64,000 nucleotides of DNA from Phyllobacterium brassicacearum (GCF_003010955.1 NZ_PGGO01000026.1:1-64000), one strand, 5' to 3'; counted from the stretch's first letter, positions 27,882 through 36,674 are shown. The notes: a model not told the origin generated them from the sequence alone. Program-made: numbers and translations.

Positions 27882-27901
27882 GTCCCGTATCTGAACGGGA
27901 C
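27882..27901 (+). terminator. Hairpin after the molybdenum hydroxylase operon
   Basis: GTCCCGT, six-base loop, ACGGGAC: a perfect 7-bp stem beginning 10 bases after the stop codon. There is no T-run after it, so a Rho-independent terminator is only possible. Confidence 0.4.
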
Positions 27902-28122
27902 AGCAACGCGGGTCACGCTTCTCTTCGCAGTCGATTGGCTCCCTTGCGTTCGGAGCCGCTGCATGCATGCATGGAATCAGGATCTGGAAAGCTTCGCTTG
28001 GGACGCGCTCGAAGCGCAGCAGACATTAACTTCATCCATCCCGTCTGCACTCAGGTGTACCAGAGTAGGAACCGGCGATTTCATTGAACACTCGTGATTC
28101 ATTTATTGTAAAGGAGAATGAG

Positions 28123-29100
28123 ATGGGTCGGTTGATGGACGGTGTGTGGCACGACGAGTGGTATGATACCGGGGAAAGTCGCGGGCGGTTTATCCGCGCC
28201 CAATCCCAATTTCGCAACTGGATTACGCGTGATGGCACGGCCGGACCGACCGGCAATGAGGGCTTTATCGCTGAACCGCATCGGTATCATCTCTATGTTT
28301 CCTATGCCTGCCCGTGGGCCCACCGCACTCTGATCTTCCGTGCACTGAAGGGGTTGGAGCACATCATCAGCGTGTCGGTCGTCGACCACTACATGGGAGC
28401 TGACGGCTGGACCTTTCTTGAAAGGGATGGTTCGACACCCGATCAGCTGTTTGGGTATAAGTTCCTGCATGAGGTCTACACGCGGGCCGATCCTCGCTAT
28501 ACGGGCCGCGTAACGGTGCCGGTACTTTGGGACAAGACGCGGGACACGATCGTTTCGAACGAGTCGTCGGAAATCATCCGCATGCTGAACTCCGCCTTCA
28601 ACGAATTCGGCAACGCATCCTTGGATTTCTATCCGGAGCACCTGCGAGAAGAGATCGATGAGATCAATGCTTTCGTGTATCCGCACGTCAACAACGGAGT
28701 CTACCGTGCGGGCTTCGCGACGACCCAGGAAGCTTATCTGGAGGCCTATCATCAGCTGTTTGACGCTCTCGACAGGATCGAAGCACGCCTGTCTCGCCAG
28801 CGCTATCTTGCGGGCAATCAATTGACCGAAGCTGACTGGCGGCTATTCACGACCTTGCTCAGATTCGATCCGGTCTATGTCGGGCATTTCAAATGCAATC
28901 GCCAGCGTCTTGCCGACTATCCCAACCTTCCTAACTATGTCCGTGATCTATATCAGGTGCCGGGCGTCGCACCCACGGTGAACCTGTTACACATAAAGTC
29001 TCACTACTACGGCAGCCACAAAACCATCAATCCAACCGGGATAATTCCTGCGGGACCGGCGATCGATTACGCCGCCCCGCACGATCGCGGGCAGTTTTGA
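28123..29100 (+). CDS. Glutathionyl-hydroquinone reductase (YqjG/PcpF-type Xi-class GST)
   Basis: 325 residues from ATG 28123, with AAGGAG six bases upstream. HLYVSYACPWAHRTLIFRALKGL holds the catalytic Cys of Xi-class transferases (CPWAHR); TVPVLWDKTRDTIVSNESSEIIRMLNSAF is the glutathione-binding thioredoxin part, and the C-terminal helical domain contains TEADWRLFTTLLRFDPVYVGHFKCNRQRL. These enzymes remove glutathione from glutathionyl-hydroquinones, recycling quinone adducts. The setting next to aromatic oxygenase genes fits. An HxlR-type regulator gene overlaps its end. Confidence 0.93.
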   Translation: MGRLMDGVWHDEWYDTGESRGRFIRAQSQFRNWITRDGTAGPTGNEGFIAEPHRYHLYVSYACPWAHRTLIFRALKGLEHIISVSVVDHYMGADGWTFLERDGSTPDQLFGYKFLHEVYTRADPRYTGRVTVPVLWDKTRDTIVSNESSEIIRMLNSAFNEFGNASLDFYPEHLREEIDEINAFVYPHVNNGVYRAGFATTQEAYLEAYHQLFDALDRIEARLSRQRYLAGNQLTEADWRLFTTLLRFDPVYVGHFKCNRQRLADYPNLPNYVRDLYQVPGVAPTVNLLHIKSHYYGSHKTINPTGIIPAGPAIDYAAPHDRGQF

Positions 29101-29549
29101 CTGTCCGCCTGGGCCAAGAACAGACATTTAGTCTGTTTCAGAAAGCAGACATTCAGAATGCGATTTTGCGGTACCAGCATCTCCTCCGATCAACACTCAG
29201 CAAGGAAACTTGTCGCCGAACATTGCCTAATGGCACTATTGAAAGGTGCCCCAAGTGGACCGTGCTGATTGTCGTTCTGCTCGGCGATGGAGCGAAGCGT
29301 TTCAACGAGATCAAGCGCATGGTCGGCGGTATTTCACAGCGAATGCTCGCCTTCACGCTGCGAGGATTAGAGCGGGACGGGCTGGTAACACGCACCGTCT
29401 ACCCTACGACCCCGCCGCGCGTGGAATATGAACTGACGAAGCTCGGCGGAACGTTGTGGACGGCTGTCGAGCCGCTTAGTTCGTGGGCGCGCGAGCATGT
29501 GATCGAAATCCTCGCGTCGCGCGGGATGTTCGACGACAACAAGGATTGA
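29097..29549 (+). CDS. HxlR-family regulator with irregular N-terminus
   Basis: Winged helix of HxlR type: KWTVLIVVLLGDGAKRFNEIKRMVGGISQRMLAFTLRGLERDGLVTRTVYPTTPPRVEYELTKLG, ending normally. In the family this is preceded by a short CPV..AL.LIG segment with a redox-active Cys; here the preceding residues are ETCRRTLPNGTIERCPKWTV, with two Cys but not the usual spacing. The only in-frame start before it is a TTG at 29097 overlapping the previous stop, so the real start is unsettled and the N-terminus may be altered. Probably senses thiol or quinone stress and controls the reductase gene. Confidence 0.7.
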   Translation: MTVRLGQEQTFSLFQKADIQNAILRYQHLLRSTLSKETCRRTLPNGTIERCPKWTVLIVVLLGDGAKRFNEIKRMVGGISQRMLAFTLRGLERDGLVTRTVYPTTPPRVEYELTKLGGTLWTAVEPLSSWAREHVIEILASRGMFDDNKD

Positions 29550-29629
29550 TGTTGATTGCGACTGAAGCGCAACTAGATTATCTCGCCAACTCACTACAGA
29601 TTTGATCGCAGCTTACGTCAGCAAGAATG

Positions 29630-29667
29630 CATTTCGGGAGCGCTCGTACTCCGGCGCTCCCGAAATG
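29630..29667. repeat. Perfect 14-bp inverted repeat between convergent genes
   Basis: CATTTCGGGAGCGC at 29630-29643 and its exact reverse complement at 29654-29667, separated by ten bases. It lies between the ends of the HxlR and SDR genes, so it can act as a hairpin in both transcripts. No T-run is adjacent. It may be a bidirectional terminator or a dispersed palindromic element. Confidence 0.75.
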
Positions 29668-29782
29668 GTCCCAAGCATTACCCGGAAAATTGGACGGACA
29701 AGCCCTGAAGTGGGCCGGCTTGAGGACTTGTCCATTGGCTTAGTTCAAGTGCGGTGGCGTGATCGCCAGAAATTCCATACTG

Positions 29783-30583
29783 CTATACTGCAAGCTCCTT
29801 TACTGACTGATAACGGTCGGCAGCATGGACCTGCGCAAAGTTTGGAATCATGAGCTGGCGAGCCGTGTCGAAAGCCTTCCATTGGTCGGCATCCGGAAGC
29901 GGCGGGATGGTAACGGTCTCGCGACGATCGAAGCCCACCAGAGCTGCGTCCACCAGTTCGTCTACCTCCATCACGGCCGGAAGCGCGTTCACATCCTTGC
30001 CGGAGCGTTCCCAGATTTCCGTTCGCGTCGCCGCTGGCAGCACCACCTGGACGTATATTCCCTTTGGGCCGAGCTCGAGTTGGAGTCCCTGGCTGAGGAA
30101 CAACACGAATGCTTTGGTCGCTCCATAGACGGTTGAGCCAAACTCCGGTGCCACTCCGACAACCGAGGCGATATTGATGATCGCGCCCTCGCCCGCTTCG
30201 ATGAAGCGTGGCGTAATTGCACTCGCAAGCCGGGTCAGCGCAGTCGCGTTGAGGCTGATGAGCTTGGCTACAGCGTCCGGCGTTTGATCAGCGAAGCCGC
30301 CAGCTGCGCTAGCGCCTGCATTATTGATCAGAATACCAATGCTTGGGTCGTCGCGCACCCGCGTCTCAACCCGGGCGAGTTCAACGTCGTCTGTAAGATC
30401 GGCTTGGAGAATGTCGACATTCACGCCAGCTTCGCGGCGTAAGCGGTCGCTCAGAGCTTCCAAGCGAGCGCGGTCACGCGCTACCAAAACGAGGTCGTGC
30501 CCGCGCTTGGCGAAACGGTCGGCATAAACGGCACCGATCCCAGTGGAGGCCCCGGTTATCAGGACTGCAGGTTTGGCGTTCAT
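29783..30583 (-). CDS. Short-chain dehydrogenase/reductase
   Basis: 266 residues. Classical SDR features: cofactor loop LITGASTGIGAVYADRF, LINNAGAS, catalytic Ser in NIASVVGVAPEFGS, and YGATK with the Tyr-Lys pair. VARDRARLE after the second strand suggests NADP preference. Substrate unknown. Divergent from a TetR gene with a long palindrome between, so it is likely repressed by it. ATG 30583 is the normal start (MNAKPAVLITGAS). Confidence 0.92.
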   Translation of the reverse strand: MNAKPAVLITGASTGIGAVYADRFAKRGHDLVLVARDRARLEALSDRLRREAGVNVDILQADLTDDVELARVETRVRDDPSIGILINNAGASAAGGFADQTPDAVAKLISLNATALTRLASAITPRFIEAGEGAIINIASVVGVAPEFGSTVYGATKAFVLFLSQGLQLELGPKGIYVQVVLPAATRTEIWERSGKDVNALPAVMEVDELVDAALVGFDRRETVTIPPLPDADQWKAFDTARQLMIPNFAQVHAADRYQSVKELAV

Positions 30584-30609
30584 TGGTTTTTCCTTGTGTT
30601 TCGGCCATT

Positions 30610-30657
30610 ATTCATGATAGTCATCATGTAAGCTATTAATGATGACTAACATGATTA
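30610..30657. promoter_or_regulatory. Palindromic TetR operator between SDR and tetR
   Basis: TAGTCATCA at 30618-30626 is repeated inverted and exact as TGATGACTA at 30640-30648; with flanks the arms extend to about 16 bases with two mismatches (ATTCATGATAGTCATC against GATGACTAACATGATT). The centre is A+T-rich. Its size and place between divergent genes fit a TetR operator or a pair of overlapping half-operators. Confidence 0.65.
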
Positions 30658-30685
30658 ATGTCAAGAGACGAAATCGAGGACCAAA

Positions 30686-31255
30686 ATGAAAGTCAGTCGC
30701 GAGCAAGTGGCCGAAAATCGGCGAAGGGTTCTGGACGCAGCCGGTAGACTCTTCAGGGCCAAAGGTTTCGAGGCTGTCACGGTGGCGGATGTCATGAAGG
30801 CCGCCTCGCTCACCCACGGCGCTTTTTATGGGCATTTCAGTTCCAAGGACGACCTGATCGCTCAGACTCTGGCGCACATCGTTTCAGCCGGAATACCAGA
30901 GAACCTCGAACTGACGCGCTACGCGACGAGCTACCTCTCAGAAAGTCATCGTGATGATATCGCTGGCGGATGTCCCACTGCAGGGCTGGCTGGTGAAACC
31001 ATCCGCCAATCGCCAGACGCGCGCGCCGCGATGACTGCAGGCTTGCGACGGCAGATTGAACTCTTCAGCCGCTCAGCTCCGGGTGCGACGGCTGCCAAAA
31101 AACGTCAGGCTGCCATTGGGAGCTGGGCGGCAATGGTTGGTGCCGTGATCCTGGCGCGGATGAGCGATGACCCGCACCTTTCGGACGAACTGCTGACGCA
31201 GACGCGTGAGTGGATTGGCACGGCATCCATGCAGAATCTGGATATAACTCCTTAA
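30686..31255 (+). CDS. TetR-family repressor
   Basis: 189 residues. Helix-turn-helix at residues 5-55 (RRRVLDAAGRLFRAKGFEAVTVADVMKAASLTHGAFYGHFSSKDDL), then a C-terminal domain of the kind found with SDR and reductase targets (GGCPTAGLAGETIRQSPDARAAMTAGL, with a Cys that could be a sensor for electrophiles). Divergent from the SDR gene. Likely represses both genes through the palindrome between them. Confidence 0.9.
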   Translation: MKVSREQVAENRRRVLDAAGRLFRAKGFEAVTVADVMKAASLTHGAFYGHFSSKDDLIAQTLAHIVSAGIPENLELTRYATSYLSESHRDDIAGGCPTAGLAGETIRQSPDARAAMTAGLRRQIELFSRSAPGATAAKKRQAAIGSWAAMVGAVILARMSDDPHLSDELLTQTREWIGTASMQNLDITP

Positions 31256-31547
31256 TCTCCTTTGCCCTTTCCCGCATTTCGGCAAAGGAAGACATAAGTC
31301 GACCGTCTACGTAGCCGCATCGCTCCGCAATGGCTTCAAGTGGCCGAGATGAAAACCTCAGATAACTTGCGCGGGCGCGCGCCGCCGTAACCCATATTGT
31401 GAACAACTCGGGCGTACTGTCAGAAAGGAGACACCGTGACTTCGATCAGATGCCCGCTGGTCACCAGCGTTGTGGACACTTGCCAATGACATCCTAAAAA
31501 ATCGGTTGCTTTGGACCTGAAAGATGGGTTCGCGTTGCCCGTCGCAT

Positions 31548-31716
31548 TCGGTAATGTCCGCCGCTCACACGCCATGGGCGCCAGGACGGCGGCATAATAT
31601 TGCCGATGGCTACAAAACCGGGCAACGTGGGTGCCAGCGAAGTTTAAGGGGATAGGTAATGGAAGAGTGGGATCCTGCTGTCGTCAAGTTGCTGAGCATT
31701 TTCATGCCGACGAGTT
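31548..31716. repeat. Segmental duplication copy B (partner at 5627-5797)
   Basis: Upstream region and first 19 codons of the DUF2971 gene, closely matching 5627-5797. Here the gene after it is intact, so this is the parental arrangement. The rest of the gap 31256-31547 holds nothing I can support. Confidence 0.9.
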
Positions 31717-32636
31717 TTGAAAGGCGGTTAGCCATCAAAGGATATTCGCGCTTCGTTCATTATACGACTGCAGAAAACCTGTTTCGTATTCTGGATAAAG
31801 AGGAGATCTGGTTTCGCAACACAAGATGCATGAATGACCATCGCGATATTGAGCATGGTATTATGCAGCTTCATCAGTGGAGCAACAATCCGCAGAGTAC
31901 TGCATCGCTGGTTAGCGCACTTGAAGCGTGCATGCCCGGGGTGTGGCAAGCGGGCCTCAAAAAATATCACCATTGGCTTCCGAACTTGCGCACCCAGTCC
32001 TATGTACTATCGGTTGCGGAACAGGATTCAGATGAGAATGAAACCGGCAGGCTGGCGCTATGGCGTGCCTTTGAAAAAGGTGCGGTCGGCGTTGCTGTCG
32101 TTGTGGATGTAGCTCCATTCATGAAGATGACGGATGCTCTGATGGCCTATCCCGGTCCAGTGACTTACTGGACGCGGCAGCAGTTTGAGGATGAGTTTAA
32201 CGTGGTAGCTCATCGCATCCTGGCCAACAAAGACTTCCTGTTGCAGGTGAGCAAATTCGCACTGACCGAGATGGTATTCCTGATGCTGTTGTTTGCGGCG
32301 ACATGTTCGAAACACGCCGCATTACACCAGGAGCGCGAATGGCGCGTCCTGACCAATCCGCTGCTCTGGCCCTCGACCCGGTTTATCGAACACCAGGCGG
32401 TCATCGACGGCATACCGCAAACAGTCTACAGACTGCCGTTGAAAAATAGTCCCGATGACAACCTGACCGGAATAGAACTGCCTCAATTGATCGACCGAGT
32501 GATCATTGGGCCGTCGATTCACGTCGGTCCGATCCGTGACGCGATCGTCGCAAAACTGACAGAGAAAAACGTACCCGATGCTGCCTCAAGAGTTATCGCA
32601 TCGGGGATACCGGTCCGCGCGACAGGGATGGGTTGA
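31659..32636 (+). CDS. DUF2971-family protein
   Basis: 325 residues from ATG 31659. FVHYTTAENLFRILDKEEIWFRNTRCMNDHRDIEHG near residue 30 and the central REWRVLTNPLL are the DUF2971 signature; members have no established function but often occur in defence-associated or mobile regions. LALWRAFEKGAVGVAVVVD and FALTEMVFLMLLFAATCSKHAALHQERE follow. The first 19 residues are duplicated at 5740. No partner genes are adjacent. Whether it is defensive cannot be told from sequence. Confidence 0.8.
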   Translation: MEEWDPAVVKLLSIFMPTSFERRLAIKGYSRFVHYTTAENLFRILDKEEIWFRNTRCMNDHRDIEHGIMQLHQWSNNPQSTASLVSALEACMPGVWQAGLKKYHHWLPNLRTQSYVLSVAEQDSDENETGRLALWRAFEKGAVGVAVVVDVAPFMKMTDALMAYPGPVTYWTRQQFEDEFNVVAHRILANKDFLLQVSKFALTEMVFLMLLFAATCSKHAALHQEREWRVLTNPLLWPSTRFIEHQAVIDGIPQTVYRLPLKNSPDDNLTGIELPQLIDRVIIGPSIHVGPIRDAIVAKLTEKNVPDAASRVIASGIPVRATGMG

Positions 32637-32861
32637 TAAACCCCGGTGGCTGGCCTCGCTCGACGTTGTCAGGCAGACATTGCCGAACAGCCAAACTTAA
32701 GCCTGAAATCCGGGGCCAGTCGCGCCCGGCATTTTCACGACCGAATAGTGGCAATCCTGTTCTGGCAAGTACCTGAGCGCAGATGCAAGCGACTTCTTCG
32801 CCGAAAGGTCCGAAAATATCCAGGCGGAACAGTGAGGAACCCGCAGAAGCCGCCTGCGTAC

Positions 32862-33533
32862 TCATGACGCTCGTACGGCCGCCCAAGCGCAAGTTGCAAG
32901 CGCTAACGCGACAGCTGCTATCGGCAGCCACGCGGTCGCCTCCCCCATCGTCCATAGAGTTAGACCCGACACGAGACACCAAAGAACAGGCACCGGGAAC
33001 AGAGACCAGCGCAGCCTACCCCGTGCCATCAGCAATAAACCCACTGTTCCGATCGCCGTGGGATCCGGAGCAATCCCGAAAATCTGCGCCTGTTCCCATT
33101 TGGAACCGAACGCAGGAAGAAGAACGGGATAGAAGAAAAGTCCGGTGCTGGCGAGCGCCATCCCGCTCCAGCTTGTAAGACCGCGTCCCTCGAAGACGAG
33201 CGCGCGCGGAACAATGCCGGCGATCAGCAGGAGCACCGACTGCAGCAAGAAAAGCGGTGCTACGTAGCTGATGGCCCAATTTATGGTCGCATAGCGGTGC
33301 CAGAGGAAGGTCCATCCGACAAAGACCCAGAGAAAGGCGAGCGTGAATGCGATCCAGCGTTCATTGCCATTTGCACGTTTCGTGGCAAGGCCGAGCATTA
33401 AGAGCCCAGCCCCGAATGTAACCAGCTGGAAAGGCCAGACGGAGGCATTCTGCAGCTCGAACATTCGCCAATAGACGCGCGGCGAAAACAGCAGCATGTC
33501 TTCCGGACGGTAAGTCCACCATTGCGACATCAA
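32862..33533 (-). CDS. DUF6064-type integral membrane protein
   Basis: 223 residues. It begins MMSQWWTYRPEDMLLFSPRVYWRMFELQN, the characteristic opening of the family, followed by six or seven hydrophobic segments (for example LVTFGAGLLMLGLA, FTLAFLWVFVGWTFLW, FLLQSVLLLIAGIVP). It is an inner-membrane protein of unknown function. Its start overlaps the end of the aldo/keto reductase gene by four bases, so the two are co-translated. Confidence 0.8.
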   Translation of the reverse strand: MMSQWWTYRPEDMLLFSPRVYWRMFELQNASVWPFQLVTFGAGLLMLGLATKRANGNERWIAFTLAFLWVFVGWTFLWHRYATINWAISYVAPLFLLQSVLLLIAGIVPRALVFEGRGLTSWSGMALASTGLFFYPVLLPAFGSKWEQAQIFGIAPDPTAIGTVGLLLMARGRLRWSLFPVPVLWCLVSGLTLWTMGEATAWLPIAAVALALATCAWAAVRAS

Positions 33534-34459
33534 AGCGCCTGAACGTAGGATACCATGCGCGCGCGCATCCTGGCGTCCGGTAGAATTGCGCGTGCCGCGT
33601 CCATATTCTCACGCACATGGTCGACGCTTGTCGTTGCCGGAATGGCAACTGTGACCGCCGGATGCGAGATGATGTATTTGAGGATAAACTGTGCCCAGGT
33701 GGTAACGCCGATCTCTTTTGCCCATGGGGGAAGGTTCTCTCCGCGGAGGCGGCGGGTGAGTGCCCCCTGCTGGAACGGTCGGTTGACGATCACCGCGATA
33801 CCGCGATCTTCCGCCAATGGAAGCAGCCGTTGCTCGGCCTCGCGATCAACGACGTTATAGGTAAACTGCACAAAATCGAGCGGCTGCATGCGCATGATCT
33901 CTTCGAGCAGATCATGCCGTCGTCCTTCAGACGTCGTTACTCCGACATAACGAACCTTGCCGGCGGCTTTCATGCCGGTCAGGGTTTCGAGATGCTGCTG
34001 CCAGTCGATAAGGTTGTGGACCTGGACAAGGTCAAACCGCGGCACCCCCCAAAATTGACGCGATCGTTCAAGCTGCCTGGGACCGTCCTGACCGGACGTC
34101 CACACCTTGTCGGCCGAAAATAACGATTCGAGATTGCCCAGCTTTGCAAGGCCATACCCAATCACCGATTGGGAAGAGCCATACATAGGCGAGGAATCGA
34201 TCATTCGCCCGCCCGCTGCGAAGAAAGCAGCCATGACGTTGGCGCACTCGTCCATCAACGCCGTATCGTCACCCACATTGAAGGTGATCCAGCTGCCAAG
34301 GCCGACCACTGGCATCGTCTCTCCCGAAGAGGGGATGCGCCGCGCCAAAAGCCCGGCCTGGGCATGTGTCGATGCTGGCACGAAAGCCGCAGCCGCGATT
34401 GCCAGCAATCCTTCAAGAACTCTCCGCCGTCCTATCGGCATGCTTCTCCTCACTGTCAT
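33530..34459 (-). CDS. Aldo/keto reductase with a Tat-type export signal
   Basis: 309 residues. The N-terminus has IGRRRVLEGLLAIAAAAFVPASTHAQA: a twin-arginine motif, hydrophobic stretch and cleavage site, so the enzyme is probably folded with cofactor and exported to the periplasm. The catalytic tetrad is present: Asp in MIDSSP, Tyr in PMYGSS, Lys in ADKVWTS and His in VQVHN. The C-terminal AIPATTSVDHVRENMDAA is the cofactor loop. Substrate unknown. Start 34441 (MPIGRRR) is an alternative. Coupled to the DUF6064 gene. Confidence 0.85.
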   Translation of the reverse strand: MTVRRSMPIGRRRVLEGLLAIAAAAFVPASTHAQAGLLARRIPSSGETMPVVGLGSWITFNVGDDTALMDECANVMAAFFAAGGRMIDSSPMYGSSQSVIGYGLAKLGNLESLFSADKVWTSGQDGPRQLERSRQFWGVPRFDLVQVHNLIDWQQHLETLTGMKAAGKVRYVGVTTSEGRRHDLLEEIMRMQPLDFVQFTYNVVDREAEQRLLPLAEDRGIAVIVNRPFQQGALTRRLRGENLPPWAKEIGVTTWAQFILKYIISHPAVTVAIPATTSVDHVRENMDAARAILPDARMRARMVSYVQAL

Positions 34460-34619
34460 GAAGATCGCATAAGACCAGTGTCAGCCAAGGTCGGCCCCCA
34501 AGCCTACAACTGATCGGCGATCGCTCGAGTTCGCGGCCAAGCATATCGTTCGTTTTTGTCACTTTATGCTCAACAAAAGGTGATCCGGGCTACATGCCAT
34601 GCAGTGGTTCCCGGCTACT

Positions 34620-35246
34620 TCAGGATCGGCGAGATGGAGACGCTGGCAATGAAGCCGGGACCTCCATCAGGCCTCCGGCCAGGCACCGAAACGCCTCGAT
34701 GGCCTTGACGAGGACATCTTGCTGATCGTCGCTGGCTGCAATCCAGAGCGCAGCGTTGAGCGCGGCCCCGTTCAAAAGCCGTGCTGCAGCTTCCGCGTCC
34801 ACATGCTTGATGATTCCCTGCGCAGTCAGAGCCTCTACTTTTTGCCAGGTCGCCTGGAGACAACTGTTCTGGCTGGTCCAGTTCGAGGGATCGCCCAGGA
34901 AGGCCGGTCCGTCCAGCAGCACAATTCGCTGGACTTCGGGCTCCAACGCCATCTCGATATAAGCGACGCCCTCCGCCAGTAGTCCCTCCCAGTCGTTGTC
35001 GGCGAGACTACCGATGGCACGAGCGCGCGTAGCCATCTCCGCATCTATCTGGTTGACCACGGCCAGCAATAGTCCTCGCTTGTCACCGAAGTGGTGGTAG
35101 AGCGCGCCTCGCGTCAGACCTGCCTCCGCGGTCAAATCGTCCATCGAGGCGGCTGCATAACCCTTCTCGGCAAAGGCCTTTCGCGCGGCGTGGATCAGCC
35201 TGGCGCGAGTCTCCTCCATCATCTCGGAACGTCGTCTTGCGACCAC
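34620..35246 (-). CDS. TetR-family repressor
   Basis: 208 residues. Helix-turn-helix at residues 12-58: ARLIHAARKAFAEKGYAAASMDDLTAEAGLTRGALYHHFGDKRGLLLAVV, a group often named YcdC or TetR_C-type. The C-terminal part contains LLDGPAFLGDPSNWT, recurrent in this subfamily. Divergent from ridA (35428) with three strong palindromes between the two starts, so it is likely an autoregulating repressor of ridA. Confidence 0.92.
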   Translation of the reverse strand: MVARRRSEMMEETRARLIHAARKAFAEKGYAAASMDDLTAEAGLTRGALYHHFGDKRGLLLAVVNQIDAEMATRARAIGSLADNDWEGLLAEGVAYIEMALEPEVQRIVLLDGPAFLGDPSNWTSQNSCLQATWQKVEALTAQGIIKHVDAEAAARLLNGAALNAALWIAASDDQQDVLVKAIEAFRCLAGGLMEVPASLPASPSRRS

Positions 35247-35263
35247 AACTCCCTCCTCTCATT

Positions 35264-35337
35264 CGACATACGTCGCGCATGTCTATTGACATACGCGGCG
35301 TATGTATGTGATTTACTGACATACGGGGCGTATATCA
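35264..35337. promoter_or_regulatory. Array of three TetR operators
   Basis: Three 21-bp palindromes fit TGACATACG-N3-CGTATGTCA: 35264-35284 (CGACATACG/CGCATGTCT arms), 35287-35307 (TGACATACG/CGTATGTAT) and 35317-35337 (TGACATACG/CGTATATCA). Start-to-start spacings are 23 and 30 bp. They lie between the divergent tetR and ridA starts. Confidence 0.85.
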
Positions 35338-35427
35338 ACTTATGCCCCGACTGTGAAGGCGGGACAGTCCGATTCAGCTCGGGCCTGCTGTGTACGCCGT
35401 TGACGTTCTGCACAAAGGATAGAAACG

Positions 35428-35826
35428 ATGACCCAACGCGAAGCCATTTTTCCAGCCAACAGGCATGCGCTCTACGAATTCCACCGGTATTCGGCAGCCA
35501 TCCGCTCTGGCGACCTCCTGTTCGTCTCGGGCCAGGTCGGAAGCCGCTCCGATGGCTCGCCCGAGCCCGACTTCGAGCGTCAGGTGCAATTGGCCTTCGA
35601 CAATCTCGGGGCTGTCCTCAAGGCCGCCGGCTGTACCCTCGAGGACGTTGTGGACGTCACCACCTTTCACACCGACCCGGCTGCCCAGATCGAGATCGTC
35701 ATGGCAGTGCGTGAGAGGGTGATCGGCGAGCCACCTTATCCGAACTGGACAGCGGTCGGCGTGAACTGGCTGGCGGGCTTCGATTTCGAGATCAAGGCCA
35801 TCGCCCGCATCCCTCAAGGTGCCTGA
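35428..35826 (+). CDS. RidA-family protein
   Basis: 132 residues. HRYSAAIRSGDLLFVSGQVGSRSDGSPEPDFERQVQLAFDNLGAVLKAAGCTLEDVVDVTTFHTD and PPYPNWTAVGVNWLAGFDFEIKAIARIPQG are the RidA/YjgF fold; the Arg of the deaminating members before the P-x-x-T stretch is replaced (EPPYPNWT), so true enamine deaminase activity is doubtful. AAGGAT-type ribosome site upstream. Sole obvious target of the divergent TetR and its three operators, which implies tight inducible control. Confidence 0.85.
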   Translation: MTQREAIFPANRHALYEFHRYSAAIRSGDLLFVSGQVGSRSDGSPEPDFERQVQLAFDNLGAVLKAAGCTLEDVVDVTTFHTDPAAQIEIVMAVRERVIGEPPYPNWTAVGVNWLAGFDFEIKAIARIPQGA

Positions 35827-35988
35827 GTGGCAATCGGTTCCATGCGCGTGAATTCCGCTTCCGGAACTGGCTGCTCGGAAGCGGACCGCCAAAAACCACC
35901 CGTTAGAGTGATGTTTCGGTCGCAAGTATCCCGACTGTGCCAACGACATGACGCGCGAGGCGACCGGCTGCGCTGTACCCTTGCGAAA

Positions 35989-36360
35989 TCACCCGGTCAC
36001 TCGTCCAATGGCGCGGATGAGCTGCGCTTCTCCGTAAGGTTTGGTCAGAAGGATTGAATTGCAAACCTCGGCTGCGCCCGGGACATCTGCATGCCCGCTA
36101 GCCAATATGACGCCAATGTCAGGGTCTGCTGCCCGGGCGAATTTCGACAGCTCGACACCCGACCCATCCGGCAGTTCGACATCGACAAGAAGGACGTCGT
36201 ATTTCTGCTGAGCCAGAGCGACCCTCGCCTCGGAGGCCGTTGCACTGACTTTCACAATACAGCCGACGTCCTTCAGAACTGCCGCCACTTCACTCCTGAT
36301 GAGTGGCTCATCCTCGCAAACGAGAATCGATAGTGGCGGCTTCACTGTAACGTCGATCAC
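35989..36360 (-). CDS. Single-domain response regulator (CheY-like)
   Basis: 123 residues, receiver domain only: ILVCEDEPLIRSEVAAVL with the acidic pair, phosphoacceptor Asp in VLLVDVELPDGSG, ASGHAD in place of Thr and the Lys in ILLTKPYGEAQL. This type follows hybrid or HWE kinases in rhizobia and works by protein contact. No partner kinase is adjacent. The ~310 bases upstream to the MscS start hold no further gene that I can support. Confidence 0.88.
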   Translation of the reverse strand: MIDVTVKPPLSILVCEDEPLIRSEVAAVLKDVGCIVKVSATASEARVALAQQKYDVLLVDVELPDGSGVELSKFARAADPDIGVILASGHADVPGAAEVCNSILLTKPYGEAQLIRAIGRVTG

Positions 36361-36674
36361 GACAGTCTCCGAACAAGAATTATCCTGATAGTGGGACTTT
36401 AGACAATAAAGAATTCGCGGCGCTGCGGATAGCGGATTTCACTCCTCGATATCCGAGGTGCGTCAGGACGCAGCCTTGGATCGCGGGAAATCGTAGGCAT
36501 TCACCTTCGACGTGGCGCCCAACGGGAGAGCTTGCCCAATTACCTAGAACTCGGTTTTGGCGCTGCCGCAGGCTTCAAAACTGCTCCGCCATTGGTTGCG
36601 CATCAGGCTGCACATCTGTTCGTGAGACAGGTGAGTATTTTCCAGCTATAGTAGCGACAGTCAGGGGCAAATGA

